Source: Cladocopium goreaui
Taxonomy: Eukaryota > Sar > Dinophyceae > Suessiales > Symbiodiniaceae
DNA length: 64,000 nucleotides
Direction of reading: 5' to 3'
Assembly (NCBI GenBank): GCA_947184155.2
Contig: CAMXCT020001016.1
Coordinates: 62,001-126,000 of the forward strand
Made by a program: the position numbers and the translations under genes. How positions within the stretch are numbered: the stretch's first letter is position 1; each line of letters begins with the position of its first letter. Positions 1 through 12,800 of this stretch are shown here, in pieces. The notes under the pieces are model-generated. The model was not told the origin of the DNA. It worked only from the letters and a program-made list of their open reading frames with translations, and did no database searches.

Positions 1-1403
1 GGATTTTAGCTATAAGGGAGGAAATTGCCAATTTTTTCCGTCCTTGTATCTGCAGACTTTTAAGCAACCGGAAATCCCATGATTTTGGTTGGCTTGCTTA
101 CGGATTTCTTTCGCGGCTATGACTGAAAGTTTTAGCCCAGAAAATTTTGCGTCAACCAATTGCTGCGATTGCCCTTTCATGATGTAAGGGAGGTCCAGCG
201 GTGCGGTGGCAGACGGTCATCGCAAGTCGCTGTGCAGACTTGGCGTGCTAAGAAGATCGCCAATTTTGATATTGAACATGTTTTTGGCAGCTTCGACAGT
301 TCAAACATCTTCAAACCACGTGGTAGCCGTGGCCAAGGTGACCCTGGGCTCTTCCTTCACTCCCACCGACACCTTACTGACCGTCCGGGACTTCGCGGCG
401 AAGGCGGCCTGGTTGGGAAAACATCTCTTGAAAAAGTTGGCAAATTGGATTCCCGTCTCAGCATGCATCATGGTGGGCAAACGGAGAAACAACTAACAAC
501 ATGCCTCCATGTTGACGTTAAACATGTTTTTGCATCACTTTGTAAAAATCTAGCGTCAAACCACAACGTCTGATGGGCACGGCACGGCTGTTCCGTTTTC
601 GCTTATCTAGGGCTGCGACACCTAAAGCATGGTTGCATGAATTTTAAAACTTGGAATCGCAGAGCTATAATTTGCGTATATGTGGGTTATGGGATGAACA
701 TGTCCCGGCTTGCTGGCGAGTTTCCTGTTGCCATTGGGGAACATCGCAGCAAACAGGCCCCAGGCATCCCTGAAATTTACAGCAGAGATGCATTCTGAAA
801 ACTGACGTGGGGATTTCCATGGATTTCTCAAAAACTAACCAAACAATCTGGTCATTTTGAGGACAAAAATTGCATTTTATTTCGTGGGGCTGTTTAAATA
901 GTGGGATGACACGGAATTTTCTTTCACGGATGGCGTGTATTTAATTGGATTTTATTGTATCTCCCCTTCATGTAATACATTTGAGACATGTAAGGAGCGC
1001 CCAAATCTCCCCAACCCTCCCTTTCTGGGACCGCAACAGGATTAGATCCACGGAACAAATTATCCCAAACTTCTACAGCCGAGGGTTTGTAACGTTGATA
1101 AAGCTGTGCCGAAGATTCTACCGCCGGGAATTTATATAGTAGTGCCAGTAGTGTTAGATGTTTTGTTTCAACATACCACGTCGCAACACCACTGAGGCAG
1201 CTGACATATATTTTTTGATATTTTTTGCAAGTTCAATGCTTGTGCCGTGCTAATTTACTGTTTTCGTTTTCTGGCCTGGACATTTAACCGCAAAATGTCA
1301 AGCCTGTGTTTGGATGTTTTTGTTTTGTTTTGAGGTGGTGAACCAGCGGGAAAATTACAAGTGAAACACATTTTATTGCGAAATGTTGTCATCAAAAATG
1401 GGC
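1..1403. other. No confident gene; intron- or intergenic-like DNA
   Basis: No convincing gene is visible. Around 206-496 on the plus strand a 96-codon open stretch with somewhat higher GC could be a decayed exon: it starts a coding-like run after a TTTGGCAG acceptor-like site near 290. It shows no recognisable domain and the reading is weak. The rest is AT-rich sequence without long open frames. Confidence 0.4.
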
Positions 1404-1657
1404 TGCTCACGCTTGCTCACGCTTTGCTCACGTTTTGCTCACGCTTTGCTCACGCTTTGCTCACACGCTTTGCTCACGCTTTGCTCACGCTCGCCGAGGT
1501 TCCTTTTGAGTCCTTTAGGTTCCTTTTGAGTCCTTACGAGGTTCCTTTTGGGTCTTTACGAGGATCTGCTCACGATTTGCTCACGGTTTGCTTACGGTTT
1601 GCTCACGGTTTGCTCACGGTTTGCTCGCGCTGCTCACGCTTTGCTCACGTTTTGGGG
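1404..1657. repeat. Tandem TTTGCTCACGC-type minisatellite, two blocks
   Basis: Two blocks (about 1404-1493 and 1566-1657) consist of 10-12-bp units of the type GCTTTGCTCAC. They flank a short block (1497-1560) of units resembling AGGTTCCTTTTGAGTCCTT, which recurs in diverged form at about 1871-2030. The apparent open frame across it is a product of the repeat. Confidence 0.85.
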
Positions 1658-3795
1658 CATGATGTGTCTATGTTGATGAAGACACCCATAAGCAAACCAT
1701 GCCACTTTTTTGTTGTTCCGAGCCATGTGTATCTAAGGCCCACAGCTTCCAGGCTGCAGACTCCTTGAGGCTAGTTTTCAAATCTGAAAGAACCACCCAC
1801 ATGCCACTCACAAACCTTTGCTGAAGCGTGGTTGCCACACCCCTGCCTCAGCCTGAGATATGTATGTGCAAGGTTCCTTTTGAGCCCAAAGGACTCAGAA
1901 AGTACATCTATATTATGGTATTATGACGTGTTCCCAAAGGCCCCCAAAAATGTACCTCTATAGATGGTGTTGGCAACGTTCCTTTTAGGCCCAAAGGACC
2001 CAAAAACATGTTCCTTTTGGGACCACTTTCCACGAGATCTCATAGGACCTCAAACAGTTGTCCGTTAGACTTGCTGGGAATGTTTGTTCATCTCTTCATG
2101 TCGGAAAAATGCGACGTCAAGGGGTGCGGTCATTGAGGCAGCTATTATTTCAGATTGCCAACTTCAGGCGAATCACACTGACTGTTTCAGAGAAATGTGT
2201 GGTTGATCCTAAGTTCCATGGTGTTGCAGCAACGAGCGCAAGTATCCGCACAAGAACGCCGTTATCCCGTAAACTAAAACGTGTGTTTTTCAGCATTCAC
2301 CCGTTAATGAAAAAACTGATGAAGAGGCTTGAATGCACCTGCGTCGTTTCCTGGTTACATTTTAAGGACATATATTTTACAACCGCAGGGCAGTGGTGAC
2401 AATTTTGATGAAACAGGCGTGTACGCCAATGTCATGATTGAGATGGCTTGGGTTTGAGAGGGTTGGTTCGTAACATTGTATGGTGGTATTGCAAGCGCAC
2501 ATATTTTTCATAAATGTAAGAATAGATAATTATTACAATTATTATAATAATAATGATAATAATACATTTCATCAAACATGTTTTCGCTTTTTATTTTTGT
2601 CATACGCGTATTCTACTTGGAGGACTATCCCACTTGGTAAGCGTTTAGTAGCTTGGGATTTAAGCCGTATGTAAATGGGATAATCCACGAATTGGGGGTT
2701 TCCTAACCAGGGTTATGCCATCTACGCCCTACGCACAACGGATTATGGATGCAGGAACTGAAACTCCTTCCGGGTGAGGGCCTTGAAGGACCCGAGATGT
2801 CGCGGCTTTGGCTGCAGTAGTGCCCTCCTTAGACAGCTAAGTTGGTTTATGATTAGGTTAATTATGCTGACGATAGTTTTATATGTTATATGAAAGTCAT
2901 GATAAATATACGTGTGTATACGTAAATTGTTTATAACAACATGGGTTTGGGTGGGTTTCCCCCATTGAAGAACGTGTTTCCGGAATGACCAGAGCTTTGA
3001 ACATTGTGACATGTTGTCCCATTAATTTGTGTATTTGTAATTTTGGGAGTTGTTCCAATCTATTGCAGGTAAATGATTGCAACCAGGCAGGGATTTTGGG
3101 TGATTTTGTTTTAGATTTAGCATGATTTAGCCAATTTAGCCCATGGGGATTTAATTTATTTGGGAGTAAACCCACAAAAATCGGGTTGTACAGCCAACAA
3201 TCGTGGGGAAATAACGGGATATCATGAGATATCATGGGAAATTAGGAGGGGGAACTTCGAATTTAACATGATTTAACCTTTAAGTATGATATGGAACCAG
3301 AAAGATTGCGTTTTAACTTAACCCATTTTAATCGGGCATGAACTTGGGGCTTCTACCAGCAACCAACGGGGTCCATTTTTGTTTTTTGGTGTTTGTGGGG
3401 GGGGGGGCCAGGCCCAAGGCCCCGACTACCTGGAAAAAATCGACCCCTTTGTTTGAGTCAACCGGTTGATTTATGTTGGTGTTTTCATTGGTCTGGACAT
3501 TCGTGGTAAATTGTTCTGGTTTTTGCAATATCTGATTGCCATCGGTCGTGGTTTTTATGTAGTTTATTAGGTCGGAACCCGCGAAGGGAGAGCATGTCCA
3601 ATACCCATGAACAGATTAAACAGTCATATTGCTGTGTAAATTCATATGGTTTTGTCACCAAAATCGGATTGGAAAAGAGCCTGGCACATTAGATTTGGCA
3701 TCGATTTTTTGAACTGTCAGCCTGAATGGTTGCTCATCGTGCTAACCGGTTCCTCCAGATATTCGAATTGCAATGGTCTGTAAGATAGATGTGAT
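1658..3795. other. No confident gene
   Basis: AT-rich sequence with stops in all frames. A short GC-richer island near 2749-2820 could encode about 23 residues on the plus strand ending at a TAG, but has no recognisable product. Diverged copies of the TTCCTTTTG unit lie at 1871-2030. Confidence 0.35.
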
Positions 3796-3900
3796 ACCCC
3801 CTGGTAAACATACAAAAAAATATGGAAAATCACCATGTCTAATGGGACATATTCACTATAAATGTTGATTTTCCATAGTTCTGTTAAATTACCAGAGGGT
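3796..3900. mobile_element. MITE-like element, family A (copy 1)
   Basis: Roughly 105 bp beginning ACCCCCTGGTAA and ending TTACCAGAGGGT, so the ends are inverted repeats. The interior carries the family signature GGAAAATCACCAT followed by its near complement. No coding capacity. Other copies lie at 7917-8025, 10525-10624, 12263-12350 (truncated), 12361-12474 and 16201-16311. Confidence 0.75.
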
Positions 3901-4176
3901 CTTGTAGTTGGTTTCACATGTGGGTTCCTGTTCATCTCAATGAGTTTCCGGCACCTGAATCTTCGGGCTAATTCAACCATCGGCCAGAATCCAACTTGTA
4001 AACAACGTGGATGATGCACTCTCTCCAGACTTTTCTGTTTTGTTTCTCGCAATTATGTAGGAAACCAGGATTGAAAGAGAAGTACATCGTCCCACACGTG
4101 TTTGTTTCAGCAAAACACGTGATAATGCCTGTGTATATTTGATCCAGAGTTTTTTCGGTTCGAATGACAATGTTTC

Positions 4177-4204
4177 CATGCATGCATGCATGCATGCATG
4201 CATG
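4177..4204. repeat. (CATG)n microsatellite
   Basis: Seven consecutive CATG tetramers; self-complementary unit, so it can form a hairpin. No associated gene. Confidence 0.95.
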
Positions 4205-4368
4205 ATGGTTGGAAAAAAACATAAGCAACATATGTCCTGTTAATATTTGTGCACACTGTCACTCGAGCACAGAATGAGAGATTTCTGTTCACATGTCCGG
4301 TCGAGTTTGGGCGATGCACCCTGTCGAAAGTACACGTTTTAAAATTGCACTGGGTCACAATCCAGCTA

Positions 4369-4440
4369 TATAATTTGTATATATAATTATTTATATATAT
4401 ATATGTATATGTATATATATATATTATATACCTTATCATA
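4369..4440. repeat. (TA)n-rich tract
   Basis: Alternating TA/TATG/TAAT sequence with several uninterrupted (TA)n runs. Low complexity, no other feature seen. Confidence 0.85.
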
Positions 4441-4787
4441 CATCATATATCTTTATACATGTGCATACATATCATATGATATCATAGATAGCATATAGAG
4501 ATTTTGGTGAAGTAGTCAGTCACTACCTGGGATACACCTCCAAGTGCCACTTAAAACAACTGGGTCCCAGCATCCCCAGGGGCAACGAAACGCGTTGCAC
4601 GAGGTTGGCCTTTCCTCCTCGCACGGTCTTCAATGAGATCGCCATGTTGCAGTCGTCCCTAAAAGACTTGGGGTTTGGAGCCCCGGTATATCACTGCTGG
4701 AGTTTGGAGAGGTCAAAGGCCTCAGCGCTTTTTGGGAAACTATGGAAAAATATGGGAACATGTGGGGAAATTTTGGGGAAACCATGG

Positions 4788-4909
4788 TTCATTGGATTGG
4801 TCAAAGGGACAATTTTAAGCGGAAACCCCTATATTTAATGGTTAAAACATGTTAAAATCATTGAAAACCATGGTTTCCTGTAGATTTTCCATTCAACCAA
4901 TCCAATGAA
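4788..4909. repeat. Inverted repeat, possible small MITE
   Basis: The 14-bp arms TTCATTGGATTGGT (4788-4801) and ACCAATCCAATGAA (4896-4909) are perfect inverted complements enclosing ~94 bp of AT-rich DNA. No coding potential and no clear target duplication. Confidence 0.6.
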
Positions 4910-5452
4910 TCGTGAAACACAACGGTTGGATGGATGATTTTACCATGATTTTGCTATGAAGAGTTGGGTCGATAGAATGGTTTCACCATCCTACAGTGGG
5001 GATTTCATGAGAAATAAGTGAGTGGTTAAATTTAATGCGATAGTCAGAACAATATACAGTAGTTGTGCAGCGGCAAACATGAGAATTGGAAGCAGTTCGC
5101 AGTGGCTGCATCATTCACTTGATGACTTCTTAGCACCATAGAGGGACGGGCTGAAAACATGTGAAACTACGAAACTCTAAATTAAGCCAACAGTGATACT
5201 AGGCCTATATCCCAGCTTGGCTCGATTGAATTAACTACCAGATCAAAATATCTATATGTGCGTTCCTCGCACACATTCATATGTTCAAAGTTGGCAAGAC
5301 TGTGTCTAAGTTTCTGTTGGTTGGTTTTGAATGTGTTGGTTGATTATACCTACCCATTACCAGCTCTGACTCAGTCAATGGTTGGTTGATCAATTTGGAA
5401 TCACGCGGTTGTTTCCACAACCAATATATAGACGACTTTACCACCATGTCAC

Positions 5453-5552
5453 CTGGTGACTGGAACATTTGGATTATGACTTTCCAATAAGTTGGGAATG
5501 TCATCATTCCAACTGACTCATATTTTTCAGAGGGCTTGAAACCACCAACCAG
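5453..5552. mobile_element. MITE-like element, family B (copy 1, eroded)
   Basis: Contains the family core GGGAATGTCATCATTCCAAC followed by TTTTTCAGAGGG and ends with ACCACCAACCAG. The left inverted end is eroded (CTGGTGACTGG). Better copies are at 6507-6624 and 11880-11989. Confidence 0.6.
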
Positions 5553-6506
5553 TGATGGTTTTTGTCATTTTTTATCGGTTTTAATTGTGTCCCTGAATTA
5601 GGGATTCTGTACCCTAGACCGTTGGAGGTTTTTTTTGGCGCCTTATTTTAGGAACTCCCCATAGAATCATCCACAAAGGTGAAATTCGCCCAGAGGGGTT
5701 CAATCCATTGGCCGATTCTCCGTGCAGCCGCGTGAGGCTGACTCCCAGTGCAACGCTTCTGATAAAGGCAGCAGGGGTATTGCTGCGAGTTCCATGAACA
5801 GTTGGGGGTTTTCATCTGAGATCGGGACTCGAATGTCGATCCTAAACGAGAATCGCAAATGTTTCATGGTGTTCCCTCGTCACAAATGACTGGAGAGTGC
5901 CTGTGCCAAACAATTCAGCAAGGGAAGAATCATCCCTAAAATGTGATTTGGCACAAGTTGCAAAGCACTAAAGAAACCCAAAGTCATAATAACATCATTT
6001 TTGCATCCCCAACCATGGATGGGTAGTTTAATCCTTTAGTTTTTGCTATAAATGGAACATAAATGGTTACATAAGCATATCAACAACATTTTTTTTGTGG
6101 ACTCTCAAAGATTGAGCTGTTTGGCTCCCAGTTGGCCCAATACCATAAAATCTGGGGATGGGTTATACATGTCTGTACCGTTTTATACCATGTTATACCA
6201 TTTTATACAGATGTATGGTGTTTTTGGGGACGGTTTACTACTATTGGATTTACCACTCTAGTTGGGTTTGCAGCTAACAGGATGGTTTGCAGCACCTCTC
6301 ATGATGTTTCGCAGGGAAATCTCACCCCAACACTGATCAGCAAGGTTTTGAGCCAGCCAATTTTGACTCGCCCATTTCGGATTTCGGACCTACAGACGAC
6401 TCAACACCAGTAAACCCCAGTAAATCCAGTAATTCATTTGTTGAATCACCATTAAATGATGTTTCAACACCAAATTAAATCCACTAAATCCAGTAAATAC
6501 CCAAAT
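5553..6506. other. No confident gene
   Basis: AT-rich, intron-like DNA. A GC-richer island at about 5700-5790 stands out from its surroundings and might be an exon remnant, but no product can be recognised. Confidence 0.35.
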
Positions 6507-6624
6507 CTGGTTCGTGGTTTGGAACATTTGAATTATTTTTCCATATATTGGGAATGTCATCATTCCAACTGACGAACTCACTCCATCATTTTTCAGAGGG
6601 GTAGGTATACCAACCACCAACCAG
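6507..6624. mobile_element. MITE-like element, family B (copy 2)
   Basis: Starts CTGGTTCGTGGTTTGGAAC and ends AACCACCAACCAG, with the conserved centre AATGTCATCATTCCAACTGA. Length 118 bp. No coding capacity, so presumably non-autonomous. Confidence 0.75.
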
Positions 6625-7916
6625 CTAGTGAATATCATTAATATTGGTAAATATTCCTATTGAAATATAGTGATATAATATCTATTGATCATGACAATCA
6701 TAGATGTCCTATTAAATCAATATATATATATATATTGTCCTATTAAATCACCATAGATGTCCTATCATTAATCATCTATGATTGTCCTATCTAGTGATAT
6801 TAAATCTATTAAATCACCATTTCGGCTGGTTGAAGAGTGGACCTCTCTTCAGAGTCTCCCAGGGGGTGTCTGCTGAAGCAGAGCCATCGGAGCGGGTTGG
6901 GGCTGTGCCAGGCGGCCGGGCGGCCGGGCGGCCGGGATGCGGCCGGCGTTTCGGATTTCGATCCCATGAAATCCGAAGTTTCGAAGTCATAGAAAGTCAA
7001 TATACCATTAAACACATGTGGTAAGAATGGTACAAGGTGGTGCCCCATAGTTGGCTAAGTTGGTTAGTAACTCCAATAACTATGGTTGATGGTAGATATA
7101 TCTATACTTACTATGGTTTATAAACCAACATATAACTGGGGGGACACCACATTGTAAGTAATGGAAAATAATGGTAAATAATGTGCTAAGAATGGAAAAT
7201 AATGGTCAGAGTATGTTTTGAACCTGTTGTTTCCTTGGCGTTTTTTTTCTTTGTATCTTTCCTGGGATTATGATCCCAATTCGACTTTCAAACAATTTGG
7301 GGGTGTTGACACATTTGACACGATCAAACAGATTTGATGATCACAATCCTTGGTCATTCCAAACTGATATTAGCGGTATAAACCCTTATAAATATGATAG
7401 TTGTCTACCAATAATTGAAAAAAAAAATATATATACATTGCTAACCATCAAAAAGATGTTCTTACATTTTTTTGTAACCATTATAATCCTTTCCCCCTAA
7501 TATTAAACACCCCCTAAACGAAACCATGGTTTAGTGGGGAATTTCCACATTCCATTGGGGCCATGCGATTGGGGTGTTTCATATTAAGCTGATGGGACTA
7601 GATACTATGAAATGTAAATACTGGAAAAGACTGGTAAATAATGGAAAATACTGGTCAATAATTCAATAATGGACAATAATTGTAAATAATGTGGCAAGAA
7701 TGCTAAAGAAAGTGTGTAAAAATGGTAAACATGGTAGATATGTAACCATTACATGTTATTAAAAAAACAAAATCAACTCACCAGCCCTTCAGGCGTGGAA
7801 GCCATGCAGGAGGAGCCGCGTTGCGAAGCTCCTCCATCGGCTCCATGCCCGAGGAACCATCCCATGGTACCTTGGTGGTACGGGATGAATTGGAGGTACC
7901 TACCATATATAAGGGT
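6625..7916. other. No confident gene; two GC-rich islands
   Basis: AT-rich DNA with (TA)n at 6720-6738. Two islands of higher GC are seen: 6846-6960, which includes a GGCGGCCGG triplication at 6911-6935 and reads openly on the plus strand, and 7790-7865. Both are coding-like in composition but lack a recognisable domain; they may be exons or exon relics of an intron-rich gene. Confidence 0.3.
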
Positions 7917-8025
7917 TACCATCTGGTTATGACTAACAGTTTGCCATGGAAAATCACCATTTTCAATAGGTAAACCATCTATAAATGGGCCATTTTCCAT
8001 GGCTATGTTACATAACCAGAGGGTA
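7917..8025. mobile_element. MITE-like element, family A (copy 2)
   Basis: Runs from TACCATCTGGTTATG to AACCAGAGGGTA. Central part carries CCATGGAAAATCACCATTTTC and its near complement CATTTTCCATGG. Same family as 12361-12474 and 16201-16311. Confidence 0.75.
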
Positions 8026-10524
8026 TATAAGGCCTATGTAAGGGAATATCCCTAGAACATATGCCCTTATATGGTACAGTACCTCCATTTTAGGATCCTG
8101 AATTTCCTATTGATTATATAAAGATTGTGATTTTCCATAGCTATGTCAAAATAAAGGGGGGTGGTGATCTGGTGATAGCTGGGTTCAGGCCCAACTTTTC
8201 GGAATTCATCACAGATATATCATGCCAGGTTGCACTACTGTACTACTGGATGGTAAAACAAATCTAACCAACAGTGAATTTTCAGATTGACCCCGAGGCA
8301 TGTCTTCTCTTTTTGGAGGGTTTCCTACGAAACATGCATACAACCTGGAGCAGAAAGCAAATGAAACTTTATACATAGTATCGATAAAGGCTTCTTGTCC
8401 TGAATATGCCTCATATACGTGCTTGGGGCATATTCCATGTACTATTCATTTCCTAGAATCACCATCCTATTATAGATCGAGCAGCTATTATAATTCCTAG
8501 TTATTGTGCTAAGATTCCTGAAACTGAAATTGAAGAATTTCGAGAGATTGAGTCAAAGCAGGTGTCCTTATATTACCCCTTTTGGGGAGCTGATCAACCA
8601 CAAGGAATCCTACATTTTGCCCCCCCCCAAGATAGGTTAAGCGGCTTTGTCTCTATAAATGTATCTAAAATGACAGGAATTATAGTAGTTATGGTTGGTT
8701 GTTGTTAGTTATGATTAGTTATGGTTCATAGATCTAAAACTGGATGGTCTTATAAACCAACCAACATTCGTGGGGTGTCCCACCTCATGTCTTGTGCCAC
8801 CAAGTTCGTAGTTTCAGGACCTGTTCACGTCTATCCCCATGAAATATGGGGGAGGGTGCGATATCCCATCCTTAGTTTCCACATTTCATCCTTTATATAT
8901 ACCCTGACCTTCCAAAGTGCCTGGGAAACGAGTACTTTTGAGCAAACTGCCTGCTTTACTCTACCTTGACTTTAAGCCAAATCACCTCATAGTTCCTATT
9001 ACCCTCATGTTCCGCTTCAGCAGAGGGCTTTACGCGAGGGACTCTTCAACCACATTTTATATTACCGTAAAGGGGCGTGGCACTAGACAGCTGTGAGCGG
9101 ATGGGCTGCCAGATGCATGAGGAAATCTTATAATTTTCATGCACTTGGCAGTGGCCATAAAAAAACACAGTGTTTTTTGTTGACACCACCTGATTCTCAT
9201 TGAAGAGTGAAATCAATCGCTGATGCTCCCCCAAAAAATGATCATGGATGCATGGTTTGATATGGTGATTGGTAATATTTTCCAGGTGATCATTTTGAGC
9301 CTTTCCCACGTGAACCATCTAATGATACAAAGGGAATGGAGGCATGATCAATCAACCAGTTTTGAAAGTACTTTGTGAAAAAGCCTTGGGAAACGAGCAC
9401 CTTGCAAAGGTGCCAGTTAAACGAGAACTGAGAAGTTCAGGGATAAATACATACATATATAAGATATAGATTCAGATATCATATATTCTTAGTTAAGATT
9501 CTAATCCCCCCGAAAAGATAAACAGAAATCATGATCATGACTGTTTTAGATTTAAATCATCCTTTTGAGGATTAGTGTAGTTATACAGTATCCCAGTCTT
9601 TTGGGGGGGGTGCAAAAAATGAGACAGGAGATACTGTTGTAAACACTTACATACATAGTCATATAGTTATTATCCCCTCTGGAGGTTTCCTGAAATGGGG
9701 GTAAATCATCCACTGTTTGGGGGGATGTTCCATTATAAACCAACCAGCCATTGGGGATCCCTACTTATGGAAACCCGCCGCATTGCCGCTACCCAGGTGT
9801 GCGTCCCCATCGAAGAAGAGATGTGGTGCGATCGTTGCTCCAAGGTCCATATTTTCAGTCGTAGAACGGCGAAGTATATCAGGGAGATCATGGGGTGAAA
9901 ATGGAACATACCAGAAGTAATGGGATATACAGTACTTGGAATATAATGGAATAGCATGAATAGCATGGGATAGAACGGGAAATAATGGAATAGAATGCGA
10001 TATGGAACCACTACATAATGGGACATAGTGGGGACATGATACCATATCGTAATATATTATTATACATGATAATAACTTATTAGATATTGATTTAAAATTT
10101 TCTTAACATACACTATGCAGTCTAATGGGATAACACCAAATAATATATCACCAACAAAATAATGTCATCAAGTGAAAAATACATAATATATATATATATA
10201 TATTTAGTGGGATAGTCAAGCAACAACATGATGAATTTGTATATCTTCAAACTGGGGGGACCCCAATTTATGCTTATTTCAACCGGGAAAAAAGATGCTT
10301 AACCAGTGGAATTGATTGATGGTTTGGGTCGCCTATAAAAACCTGCAACCATGACCGATCAAAGATGGGGATTTGATCCAATATATCTCCGTCGAAAAAA
10401 TGTATGTTCGGTGAATCTGAAAAAAAACAAAAAAATCTTAAAAGAAAACAGCGATCAAAGGAAACGAATCGCACATTTTGAACCCCTGTTTTGGTTTGTT
10501 ATCTCATTGGCACCAGATTTGTAA
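8026..10524. other. No confident gene
   Basis: AT-rich DNA. One island at 9769-9898 reads openly from an ATG on the plus strand for about 42 codons, is GC-richer than its flanks and contains a CxxC pair; it could be an exon fragment. (TA)n occurs near 10185-10203. Nothing else is identifiable. Confidence 0.3.
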
Positions 10525-10624
10525 TACCCTCTGGTAATTTAACATAGCTATTGAAAATGGCCATTTATAGTGAGTTTTCCCATTAAAAATGGTGATTTTC
10601 CATATGTTAGTTTACCAGAGGGTA
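10525..10624. mobile_element. MITE-like element, family A (copy 3, best-preserved ends)
   Basis: Exactly 100 bp with perfect 13-bp terminal inverted repeats TACCCTCTGGTAA and TTACCAGAGGGTA. The interior is almost palindromic (GAAAATGGCCATTTATAG against a near complement), so the whole element could fold into one hairpin. This copy defines the family. Confidence 0.85.
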
Positions 10625-11879
10625 TCCGTTCATATCTGGCCATTCCCATTCCATTTGTTCATACACTGCTGGCGACAGCTAGGCACTGCCCATCGGCAGC
10701 ACGGCATGGAATTGTCGCGTTCTTAAGACGGAGCTGCACGTTGCCTGAAGAACGACTTGAGTAGCACAAAATTTTCAATTATCAAAAAGTGTAAATTAGT
10801 TTTTTGTTTCTGAAAGCATTCATTTATTCTCAGTGTTTCTGAGAATGTGAGACCCTAATAATCCACCAACTGGGCATTTCAGTGTTGTGTACCCCTTTTT
10901 TCGCAGAACATTACACATTTTTATTTTTTTGTAATTCAGGAATCGGAGGTTTGAATCCTGACCATTGAGGGTATACAATCAACAAGTTTATGGGGATATA
11001 GTTGGATGTATATATTGTGGTATAATGTATATACAGTATACAGTATACATGTATATACACAATCAACAAAAATTTGTGGATTCCTGATATCATGGGGGAT
11101 ACCCACAAGCGAGACCAACTGTAATTACTCAAATGAGGTTTCAAAATGGGATTTCGAGGTACCATTTCTTTGACATAAAACCTATAGAAACATGGTACTT
11201 TTATCGAACATGATTGCTTCATCAGAAAAAAAACATGGAGTTCACAAACCAAAAAACAAGGGCGATTGATCAAAGAAGTGGAATCAATATACCGTACATC
11301 AACAATGCATTCAGCTGCATAATTCAAACATCAAATGGATTCCAAGATCGAGACATCAGCCATTGGTTTTTGGACTGGTTTGTATTGCCCGCGTTGCGGT
11401 GTCTTCAAACCTTGGAAAATCCAACGGTGGCCTAGTCAAGTCATGGAGGCCTTGGAAAATCATCGTGGCCTATGGGTGGATTTTTCCAGACCTCGATTTA
11501 GGGATGGCCCATATCTTTTTTGTGCTCCAACGATCCTTGAATATCCAACCTCCGCGGCCGTTTTCTGTGTATCCGTATACGAATTTTCGGCATGCCAAAA
11601 CGTATGAGGATGACCCGATGTATTTGATGATCCGCGTTGCCAAAACGTATGTTTGATGCAATCGTGATAGCATGGCAAGGTAAAAAAAGGAAAACAATAT
11701 GTAGATAGGCATGCAGTGGTGTTTCCATGTGCTGATTTGTTTCTTGAGGAACATGGATTACCCTTGTCATCTTGTCGACCATGGAACATTTGCAAGAAAT
11801 CACTGTTTGTTGATGGTTTCCTATTCCCTGTAGATGTTCCCTTAGATAATAGATACCAATAATACAATGACTAGTATGA
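10625..11879. other. No confident gene; possible exon remnants
   Basis: GC-richer islands occur at 10660-10760 and 11370-11480 within AT-rich DNA. The plus-strand reading of the second includes a CPRCG stretch but is too short to assign. A run of TATACAGTATACAGTATACA-like sequence lies near 11030-11055. Confidence 0.3.
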
Positions 11880-11989
11880 CTGGTTGGTGGTTTGGAACAT
11901 GAATTTTATGACTTTCCATTGGGAATTTCATCATCCCAACTGACTTTCACTCCATCATTTTTCAGCGGGGCTGGTCAACCACCAACCAG
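11880..11989. mobile_element. MITE-like element, family B (copy 3, best-preserved ends)
   Basis: 110 bp starting CTGGTTGGTGGTTTGG and ending CAACCACCAACCAG; the 12-13-bp ends are inverted complements. Core GGGAATTTCATCATCCCAAC matches copies 1 and 2. No coding capacity. Confidence 0.8.
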
Positions 11990-12262
11990 ACAATGATTAA
12001 CCATCATTAACCATGTATACCCAGATATTAACCATATATTAACTAGATGACCCGGTCGACTTCCTGAGTTCTGCAATCTTTCTTTACGATTGCGGGCGAA
12101 AGAAAATAAGGCCATGAGTGCGACTACATCCAGTGTCAAGGCAGACGGTGGTGCCCTTTGTAGCCCATTGAGCTACCCCATTGGTAAGGATGGGATTACT
12201 GGTGATCAAGTGTTTTTTTTTTAATCATGGGAGTATCATGGGAATATAATGGGAATAAGGGA

Positions 12263-12350
12263 TACCCTCTGGTAAACATACAAAAAATATGGAAAATCAA
12301 TGAAAATCACCAATTTATAGTTGGGTAAATCAACGAACTAAATGGTGGCG
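12263..12350. mobile_element. MITE-like element, family A (truncated copy 4)
   Basis: Begins with an intact TACCCTCTGGTAA end, but the right inverted end is missing; it runs directly into copy 5 at 12361, so one element probably inserted into or next to the other. Confidence 0.6.
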
Positions 12351-12618
12351 TTTGGGAAGTTACCCTCTGGTTATGACTAACAGTTTGCCATGGAAAGATC
12401 CACCATGCTAAAAATAAGTAAACCATCTATTTCTATGGGCCATTTCCCATGGCTATGTTAAAAAGCAGAGGGTAGCCCATTGAACTACAGTGGATGGGCC
12501 AGCGAAATCCTGCACCAAGTTTTGGATGGTAGAAAGCCGATTTTTTTCATGGGATGTGCAAACCACCTATCAAACTGCTGCAGGATTTCGCAACCACAGT
12601 AGTTCAACATTTATTTTT
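12308..12618. repeat. Left copy of a ~300-bp direct repeat around the TIR-like gene
   Basis: Aligns almost without gaps to 16160-16458 in the same orientation. The most similar stretch runs from CCATTGAACTACAGTGGATG to AGTTCAACATTTATTTTT, with few mismatches by eye. Includes family A MITE copy 5. The pair brackets 13247-15001. Confidence 0.85.
12361..12474. mobile_element. MITE-like element, family A (copy 5)
   Basis: Starts TACCCTCTGGTTATGAC and ends GCAGAGGGTA; internal halves are near complements. Lies inside the left direct repeat. Confidence 0.75.
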
Positions 12619-12800
12619 TGGAACTGTATGAACTATAAATGATAAGAGTTATGTAAAAATCCTGGTTTACTAATGTTTACTAATTCAATATATTATACCA
12701 CAAAGCCTTGTGAAATATCAATGAACTAAACCAATTCAATTTTGCTCACGAACTGGTGCCAGGTGCTGTGAGATGTATCTGATGCTTGATTCACCATCAG

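Noticed and set aside
10930-10975. tRNA-like T-arm GGTTTGAATCC
   Set aside because: No matching acceptor stem, anticodon arm or D-arm could be placed around it.
11370-11607. CPRCG stretch as the start of a DHHC-type zinc domain
   Set aside because: Only a few residues match and the DHHC core is absent.
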